DNA of 64,000 nt. Source: Streptomyces echinatus (GTDB taxonomy: Bacteria > Actinomycetota > Actinomycetes > Streptomycetales > Streptomycetaceae). The DNA lies in NCBI RefSeq assembly GCF_014203595.1, contig NZ_JACHJK010000001.1, positions 622,582 through 686,581 on the forward strand, read 5' to 3'. A program made the position numbers and the translations under genes. Positions 58,455 through 64,000 of the stretch are shown here, one piece after another. The notes beneath the pieces were generated by a model that had not been told where the DNA came from, searched no databases, and saw nothing but the letters and a program-made list of their open reading frames with translations. Within the stretch, counting starts at the first letter, position 1. Every line of letters starts with the position of its first letter.

Positions 58455-60380
58455 CTAGTCCACCTCGGCCACGGCCTCGGCGAACTGGGCCTTGTACAGC
58501 CGCGCGTACGCCCCGTCGGCCGCCAGCAGCTCCGTGTGCGCGCCCTGTTCGACGATGGACCCGTTCTCCATGACGAGGATCGTGTCGGCGTCCCGGATCG
58601 TCGACAGCCGGTGCGCGATCACGAACGACGTACGGCCGGCCGCGAGTTTGGCCATCGCCTTCTGGATCAGCACCTCCGTGCGGGTGTCCACGGAGCTCGT
58701 CGCCTCGTCCAGCACCAGGATCACCGGGTCGGACAGGAACGCCCGCGCGATGGTGATCAGCTGCTTCTCGCCGGCGCTGACGCCCGTGCCCTCGTCGTCG
58801 ATCACGGTGTCGTACCCGTCGGGGAGCGTACGGACGAAGCGGTCCGCGTGCGCGGCGCGCGCGGCCTCCTCGATCTCGCCCCGGGTGACCTCGCGCGCGG
58901 CGCCGTACGCGATGTTCTCCGCGATGGTGCCGCCGAACAGCCAGGTGTCCTGGAGCACCATGCCGATACCGGCCCGGAGTTCGTCCCTGGTCATCCGGCG
59001 GATGTCCACCCCGTCGAGGGTGATCCGGCCGCCGGAGACGTCGTAGAACCGCATCAGCAGGTTGACCAGCGTGGTCTTGCCCGCGCCGGTCGGACCGACG
59101 ATCGCCACCGTGTGCCCCGGCTCCACCGCGAGCGACAGGTCCTCGATCAGCGGCTTCTCCGGGTCGTACCGGAACGACACGTGCTCCAGCCGTACCCGCC
59201 CGCGCAGTTCCGCCGGCCGCTCGCCCGGCACCGGATCGGCCTCCTGCTCCTCCGCGTCCAGGAGTTCGAAGATCCGCTCGGCCGACGCGACCCCGGACTG
59301 CACCAGGTTCGCCATCGACGCGACCTGTGTCAGCGGCATCGAGAACTGCCGCGAGTACTGGATGAACGCCTGGACGTCACCGATGGAGAGCGAGCCCGAG
59401 GCGACGCGCAGACCGCCGACGACCGCGACCAGCACATAGTTCAGGTTCGACACGAACATCATCAGCGGCTGCATGACACCGCTGTTGAACTGCGCCTTGA
59501 ACCCGGCCTCGTACAGCGCCTCGTTCTGCTCGGCGAACTGCCGCGCCGACTCCTCCTGCCGGCCGAACACCTTCACCAGGGTGTGCCCGGTGTACATCTC
59601 CTCGATGTGGGCGTTCAGCTTGCCGGTGGTCCGCCACTGCTGCACGAAGTGCGGCTGCGACCGCTTGCCGACCCGGGTGGCGACCACGAACGACAGCGGC
59701 ACGGTCACCAGCGCGACCAGCGCCAGGATCCAGGAGACGTAGAACATCATCACCAGGACGCCGACGATGGTCAGCACCGAGTTGATCAGCTGGCCCATCG
59801 ACTGCTGGAGGGTCTGCCCGATGTTGTCGATGTCGTTGGTCGCCCGGGACAGCACCTCACCGCGCTGGCGCTTGTCGAAGTACGACAGCGGCAGCCGCGA
59901 CAGCTTCGTCTGCACGTCCTCCCGCAACCGGTACATCGTGCGGTTCACGGCCCGGTTGACCAGCCGGGTCGCGACCGCCATCAGCAGGCCCGCGACCAGG
60001 AATGTGCCGAGCGCGAGCAGCAGGACGTCCCCGACGGCGCCGAAGTCGATGCCCTTGCCGGGGGTGAAGTCGGTGCCGCCCAGCATGTCGGCGATCCGGC
60101 CCTGGCCGCGCTCGCGCATGGAGTCGAGCACCTGCTCCTTGGTGGACCCCTCGGGCATCCGCCGGCCGATGATGCCGGCGAACACCAGGTCGGTGGCCCT
60201 GCCGAGGATCTTCGGGCCGATCACGCTCAGGCCCACGCTGACCACCACGCACAGCAGCAGCGCGTAGATCGTGAGCCGTTCCGGCCGGAACTGGGCGACG
60301 AGCCGTTTGCCCGACCCCTTGAAGTCCATCGAGCGCTGGTCGGGCCCCCCGGCCATCATGCGTCCCATGGGCCCGGCCAT
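58455..60380 (-). CDS. heterodimeric ABC exporter, subunit 2
   Basis: 641-aa half-transporter: transmembrane domain (about 40-360, six helices) and nucleotide-binding domain (about 390-641). Walker A GPTGAGKTT, Walker B with catalytic Glu VILVLDEATSSVD, and switch His in AHRLST are intact. The signature is VSAGEKQL instead of LSGGQ. The Met/Gly-rich N-terminus (MAGPMGRMMAGGPDQ) is typical of actinobacterial members. Its ATG shares one base with the stop of subunit 1. It should pair with the other subunit for multidrug or lipid export. Confidence 0.93.
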   Translation of the reverse strand: MAGPMGRMMAGGPDQRSMDFKGSGKRLVAQFRPERLTIYALLLCVVVSVGLSVIGPKILGRATDLVFAGIIGRRMPEGSTKEQVLDSMRERGQGRIADMLGGTDFTPGKGIDFGAVGDVLLLALGTFLVAGLLMAVATRLVNRAVNRTMYRLREDVQTKLSRLPLSYFDKRQRGEVLSRATNDIDNIGQTLQQSMGQLINSVLTIVGVLVMMFYVSWILALVALVTVPLSFVVATRVGKRSQPHFVQQWRTTGKLNAHIEEMYTGHTLVKVFGRQEESARQFAEQNEALYEAGFKAQFNSGVMQPLMMFVSNLNYVLVAVVGGLRVASGSLSIGDVQAFIQYSRQFSMPLTQVASMANLVQSGVASAERIFELLDAEEQEADPVPGERPAELRGRVRLEHVSFRYDPEKPLIEDLSLAVEPGHTVAIVGPTGAGKTTLVNLLMRFYDVSGGRITLDGVDIRRMTRDELRAGIGMVLQDTWLFGGTIAENIAYGAAREVTRGEIEEAARAAHADRFVRTLPDGYDTVIDDEGTGVSAGEKQLITIARAFLSDPVILVLDEATSSVDTRTEVLIQKAMAKLAAGRTSFVIAHRLSTIRDADTILVMENGSIVEQGAHTELLAADGAYARLYKAQFAEAVAEVD

Positions 60381-62113
60381 CAGGCTGCCTCCGCTTCCGT
60401 CAGCTGGGAGAGCACGATCTCCCGGTAGGTGTCGTTGGTCGCCATCAGCTCGGCATGCCGGCCGGAGCCGACCACCCGGCCCTCGTCCAGCACGATGATC
60501 CGGTCGGCGTCCCGGATCGTCGCCACCCGCTGGGCGACGATGACGACGGTCGCCTCGGCGGTCTCCTCGGCCAGCGCGGCGCGCAGGGCGGCGTCGGTGG
60601 CGTAGTCGAGCGCCGAGAAGGAGTCGTCGAAGAGGAAGATCTCCGGGCGCTGCACCAGTGTGCGGGCGATGGCGAGCCGCTGCCGCTGGCCGCCGGAGAC
60701 GTTCGTGCCGCCCTGCGAGATCGGCGCGTCCAGGCCGGCCTCCAGCTTGCTCACGAAGTCCTTGGCCTGCGCCACCTCCAGCGCGTGCCACAGCTCCTCG
60801 TCGGTGGCGTCCGGGTTGCCGTAGCGCAGGTTGGTGGCGACGGTGCCGGCGAACAGGTACGGCTTCTGGGGCACGAGCCCGACGGTCTTCGCGAGCAGCC
60901 GCGGCTCGACCTCCTGCACGTCCACGCCGTCCACCAGGACCGCGCCCTCGGTGGCGTCGAAGAGCCGGGGGACGAGCCCGAGGAGGGTGGACTTGCCGCT
61001 GCCGGTGGAACCGATCACGGCGGTCGTCTCGCCCGGCCGGGCCACCAGGTCGATGGACTTCAGCACCGGCTCCTCGGCACCCGGGTAGCGGAAGCCCGCG
61101 CCCCGGATCTCCAGGTGCCCGTGCGCGCGCAGCTCGGTGACCGCAGCGGTCGGCGGCACGACGCTGGAGTCGGTCCCGAGGACCTCCTGGATGCGCTCGG
61201 CGCAGACCTCCGCGCGCGGCACCATCATGAACATGAAGGTGGCCATCATCACGGACATGACGATCTGCATCAGATAGGCGAGGAACGCGGTCAGGTCGCC
61301 GATGGCCATCCCGCCGCTGTCGATGCGGTGGGCGCCGAACCACACCACCGCGATGGACGACAGGTTCACGACCGTCATGACGATCGGGAACATCAGGGCG
61401 AGCATCCGGCCGGTGGCCAGCTGCATGTCGGTCAGCTCGGCGTTGGCCTTCCCGAACCGGCCCTGCTCGTACTCGTCCCGGACGAAGGCGCGGATGACCC
61501 GGTTGCCGGTGATCTGCTCGCGCAGCACCCGGTTCACCGTGTCCAGCCGGACCTGCATCGACCGGAACAGCGGGCGCAGCCGGCGCACGATGAGCGTCAC
61601 GGAGATGCCGAGCACCGGCACGACCGCGACCAGCACCCCGGACAGCGGTACGTCCAGGCCGAGTGCCAGCACGATCCCGCCCACACACATGATGGGCGCC
61701 GACACCATCAGGGTGAACGTCATCAGGGCCAGCATCTGGACCTGCTGCACGTCGTTCGTCGTGCGGGTGATGAGCGAGGGCGCCCCGAAGTGACCCACCT
61801 CACGCGAGGAGAAGGACTGCACCCGGTCGAAGACGGCACCGCGCACGTCCCGGCCGAGCGCGGAGGCGGTCCGGGCGCCGTAGTAGACGGCACCGATGTT
61901 GCACACGACCTGCGCCAGCGAGATGCCGATCATCAGGGCGCCGAAGGACAGGATGTATCCCGTGTCCCCCTTCACGACACCGTTGTCGATGATGTCCGCG
62001 TTCAGCGTGGGCAGGTAGAGGGTGGCGCAGGTCTGCAGGAACTGCAGCACCACCAGGAGGGCGATGGGTTTCTTGTAGGGCCTGAGATAGGTCCGCAGAA
62101 GTCGTATGAGCAC
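60380..62113 (-). CDS. heterodimeric ABC exporter, subunit 1
   Basis: 577-aa half-transporter: six-helix domain (about 15-310) and nucleotide-binding domain (about 340-577). Walker A GSTGSGKST and signature VSGGQRQRLAIAR are canonical, but Walker B ends FDDSFSALD, with Asp in place of the catalytic Glu, and the switch position reads VAQRVAT (Gln for His). This is the degenerate-site partner, as in TM287 or BmrC. GTG 62113 starts the gene. Together with subunit 2 it makes one working and one degenerate ATP site. Confidence 0.93.
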   Translation of the reverse strand: MLIRLLRTYLRPYKKPIALLVVLQFLQTCATLYLPTLNADIIDNGVVKGDTGYILSFGALMIGISLAQVVCNIGAVYYGARTASALGRDVRGAVFDRVQSFSSREVGHFGAPSLITRTTNDVQQVQMLALMTFTLMVSAPIMCVGGIVLALGLDVPLSGVLVAVVPVLGISVTLIVRRLRPLFRSMQVRLDTVNRVLREQITGNRVIRAFVRDEYEQGRFGKANAELTDMQLATGRMLALMFPIVMTVVNLSSIAVVWFGAHRIDSGGMAIGDLTAFLAYLMQIVMSVMMATFMFMMVPRAEVCAERIQEVLGTDSSVVPPTAAVTELRAHGHLEIRGAGFRYPGAEEPVLKSIDLVARPGETTAVIGSTGSGKSTLLGLVPRLFDATEGAVLVDGVDVQEVEPRLLAKTVGLVPQKPYLFAGTVATNLRYGNPDATDEELWHALEVAQAKDFVSKLEAGLDAPISQGGTNVSGGQRQRLAIARTLVQRPEIFLFDDSFSALDYATDAALRAALAEETAEATVVIVAQRVATIRDADRIIVLDEGRVVGSGRHAELMATNDTYREIVLSQLTEAEAA

Positions 62114-62265
62114 GCTACGTCTCTCGGAGTCGGCGAAAGGGGCCGGTTCGGTTGCCCCTGGCCCCTATCGTCGAACACTCCACCCGTGTTACCTCAACCG
62201 AATTACCCGGCGGCACGGGTTCTGCGGCCTTACGCCTTCGGGGTGTTGTGCCCACCCCTGTCCCC
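62114..62265. promoter_or_regulatory. spacer upstream of ABC operon
   Basis: 152 bp between the ABC operon start and the kinase stop. It is less GC-rich around 62190-62210 (CTCAACCGAATTACC), likely promoter DNA for the ABC genes. No clear palindrome. Confidence 0.35.
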
Positions 62266-63717
62266 CTATGAGTTGAATGCTCCGGGGTGAGTCTGCTCAC
62301 GCACCGACGTGAACTGCTGCCGTACCGCCTGCCCCACGGCCAGCTCCTCGCCCGGCTCCAGCACCTGCGCCGCCGCGCCCTGCCAGGACGGCGGGGTGCG
62401 CGGGTCCAGCGTGCCCTGCGACACGCCGAGCGCCCAGGCCGCCTGCCGGGCCGCGCCGATCGCCGCGTAGTCCGCCGGCTGCGGTACGACGACCTGCGCG
62501 CCGAACAGCGACGGCGCCGAGGCCTGCACGGCGGGCAGCTCGGCGGCGGCACCGAGCAGGAAGACCCGCCGCACCTCCACGCCCCGCCCGCGCAGCACGT
62601 CCAGCGCGTCCGCGAGCCCGCACAGCATGCCCTCGAAGGAGGCCCGCGCCAGATGCTCGGGCTTCATCGACTCGCGCCGCAGCCCGGCCAGGGTGCCCGC
62701 GGTGTGCGGCAGGTTCGGCGTCCGCTCGCCCTCCAGGTACGGCAGCAGCACCAGGCCGTGCGCCCCCGGCGTGGACTTCATCGCCAGGTCGGACAGGCTC
62801 TCCAGATCCGGCAGGCCGAGGAGTTCGGCGGTGCCGCGCAGGGTGCGTACGGCGTTCAGGGTGGTGACGACCGGCAGGTGCATGCCGGTGGCGTCGGCCA
62901 GGGAGGTGATCATCCCGGACTGGTCCGCGAGCGCCTCCGGGTGCACGGCCATCACGGAACCGGAGGCCCCGAGCGAGACGACCGCGTCCCCCAGCCCGAT
63001 CCCGAGCCCGAACGCGGCGGCCATGGTCTCCCCGGTGCCGGCGGAGATCAGCAGCCCCTCCGGGGTCGTACCGGCCGCGTCGGACGGGCCGATCACCTCC
63101 GGCAGCATCGCCTGGTGGCCGAGCGCCAGCTCGATTAGGTCGGGCCGGTAGGAGCCGGTGGCCGCCGACCAGTACCCGGTGCCGGAGGCGCCGCCGCGGT
63201 CCGTGGTGCGCCGCACGGGCCGGCCGAGCAGCTGCCAGACGAGCCAGTCGTGCGCCTGGAGCAGGACGGCCGTGCGCAGCGCGTTCTCCGGCTCGCTCTT
63301 CGCGAGCCAGCGCAGCTTGGTGACCGGCTGGGCCGCCTGCGGCACGCAGCCGACCGCCTGCGCCCAGGCCTCCCGGCCGCCGAGGGCGTCCACGAGATCG
63401 GCCGCCGCGACCTGCGCCCGCTTGTCGCCGCCGACCATGGCCGGGCGGACGGTGTTGCCCTGGGCGTCCAGCGGGATCAGCGCGTTCTGCTGCGAGGAGA
63501 CGCCGATGGCCTGCACGCCCTCCAGCAGACCGCCCCCCGCGGCCTCGCCCAGGGACAGCAGCCAGGCCTGCGGGTCGACATCGCTCGGGCGCCCGCCGTC
63601 CGGCGCCTCGACCGGGTGCGGTGCGTATCCCTGGCGGAGTACCGCGCCGGTGTCTGTGTCACAGACCACGATGCGCGTGAAATCGGGCGAGCTGTCCAAG
63701 CCGGCGACTATCCCCAT
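62266..63717 (-). CDS. FGGY family carbohydrate kinase (xylulokinase-like)
   Basis: 483-aa sugar kinase with two actin-like ATPase domains. GLDSSPDFTRIVVCD is the N-terminal phosphate loop, with Pro-Asp-Phe where many family members have TQST. IGVSSQQNALIPLD, GGASGTGYWSAATGSY (catalytic base region) and LGASGSVMAV match xylulokinase-like FGGY enzymes. No xylose isomerase gene is adjacent, so the sugar is uncertain. ATG 63717 gives the conserved start. Confidence 0.9.
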   Translation of the reverse strand: MGIVAGLDSSPDFTRIVVCDTDTGAVLRQGYAPHPVEAPDGGRPSDVDPQAWLLSLGEAAGGGLLEGVQAIGVSSQQNALIPLDAQGNTVRPAMVGGDKRAQVAAADLVDALGGREAWAQAVGCVPQAAQPVTKLRWLAKSEPENALRTAVLLQAHDWLVWQLLGRPVRRTTDRGGASGTGYWSAATGSYRPDLIELALGHQAMLPEVIGPSDAAGTTPEGLLISAGTGETMAAAFGLGIGLGDAVVSLGASGSVMAVHPEALADQSGMITSLADATGMHLPVVTTLNAVRTLRGTAELLGLPDLESLSDLAMKSTPGAHGLVLLPYLEGERTPNLPHTAGTLAGLRRESMKPEHLARASFEGMLCGLADALDVLRGRGVEVRRVFLLGAAAELPAVQASAPSLFGAQVVVPQPADYAAIGAARQAAWALGVSQGTLDPRTPPSWQGAAAQVLEPGEELAVGQAVRQQFTSVREQTHPGAFNS

Positions 63718-63859
63718 GCGGAGAATTTTGCAGCATTACCGGGCATGCGTCGGCCGCGGGCGCCCGACGGGGTGCGCGGGGTCCGCGGCCGGGGCCCGAT
63801 CGGGGCCCGTCGGCCGGGCCCGCCGGCTGAGCCCGCCGGTCGAGCCCGCCGAGCGAGCC
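63718..63859. repeat. spacer with GAGCCCGCCG repeats
   Basis: 142 bp between the kinase start and a gene stop. The kinase promoter probably lies in the AT-richer 63721-63740. The rest holds three short GAGCCCGCCG-type repeats (63826-63857) and GGGCCCG palindromes. Confidence 0.4.
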
Positions 63860-64000
63860 CTACGTGTTGCTCGTGCCCCAGTCGTCCTCCGCCGTTCCGT
63901 CGACGCCGCGCTCGCGCAGGGACCGCACCCGCTGGGCGACGGACTCCGGGACACGGTCCCCGACCTTGTCGCTGACCGTGTGGAAGGCCTTGCCGGCGTA
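63860..64000 (-). CDS. partial CDS, C-terminus of conserved protein
   Basis: Only the last 46 codons lie in the window; the gene continues beyond 64000. The tail is hydrophilic and charged (VGDRVPESVAQRVRSLRERG) and ends DDWGTSNT. Third-position GC is high, supporting real coding. I recall similar C-termini on conserved Streptomyces proteins of unknown function but cannot name the family from this fragment. Confidence 0.6.
   Translation of the reverse strand, partial: YAGKAFHTVSDKVGDRVPESVAQRVRSLRERGVDGTAEDDWGTSNT

Overview
The window is a chromosomal segment of a Streptomyces-type actinomycete. The evidence is very high GC with strong G/C bias at third codon positions, many GTG starts, ubiquitous GGGGC-TTC-GCCCC intergenic hairpins, two rare TTA codons, chitinase/DasR-like sites, Zur- and GlnR-like boxes, and a gene order (zur-znuBCA beside glyS; nir/nas genes; dnaG next to an hrdA-like sigma factor) that I recall from the Streptomyces coelicolor core chromosome. 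I see no CRISPR array, tRNA, rRNA, transposase or phage gene.

Layout. 1-6.3 kb: a secreted histidine phosphatase, then the zinc-homeostasis block (zur, znuB, znuC, znuA on the minus strand, with two Zur-box-like palindromes) and glyS. 6.4-11.4 kb: a compact operon of a 26-residue membrane micro-ORF, an ECF sigma factor and a Cys-rich membrane protein; a GH18 chitinase with a DasR/chitinase-type double site; an aldo/keto reductase and TetR regulator; and small secreted or zinc-binding proteins. 11.5-16.3 kb: two DHA2-type MFS exporters and an MmyB-type XRE regulator whose promoter shares a CTGGTACC motif with one exporter gene. 16.3-24.8 kb: dus, a large sulfatase-fold membrane protein, and two translationally coupled six-hairpin glycosidases divergent from a ROK regulator. 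25-28.5 kb: ppdK with a structured leader, a strong terminator and a broken secreted-protein gene.

28.5-33.3 kb is accessory-like: a TetR / leaderless MFS / cupin module whose MFS has TTA as codon 5, an excalibur protein, and an SDR-TetR pair. 33.3-37.4 kb: nitrite reductase nirBD plus a stand-alone FAD reductase behind a GlnR-like box. 37.5-46.8 kb: small enzymes, a class F sortase with a partner membrane protein, a TetR-MFS pair with five iterated operator-like sites, an M4 metalloprotease, a gamma-glutamylcyclotransferase-like protein and an arylamine N-acetyltransferase. 46.8-52.2 kb: the assimilatory nitrate reductase nasA with a second GlnR-like box, a membrane protein, a SanA-like protein and a sirohydrochlorin chelatase, which completes a dispersed nitrate-to-ammonium route (NasA, NirBD, siroheme). 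52.3-64 kb: housekeeping genes (dgt-like dNTPase, ferredoxin-reductase-like flavoprotein, dnaG, hrdA), a heterodimeric ABC exporter, an FGGY kinase and a gene running off the right edge.

The genes I would look at first are the micro-ORF/ECF sigma/Cys-rich protein operon (6406-7407), the leaderless TTA-containing MFS (29251), and the iterated operator array (41813-41907). Gene calls rest on motif recognition and reading of the sequence; no database search was run.
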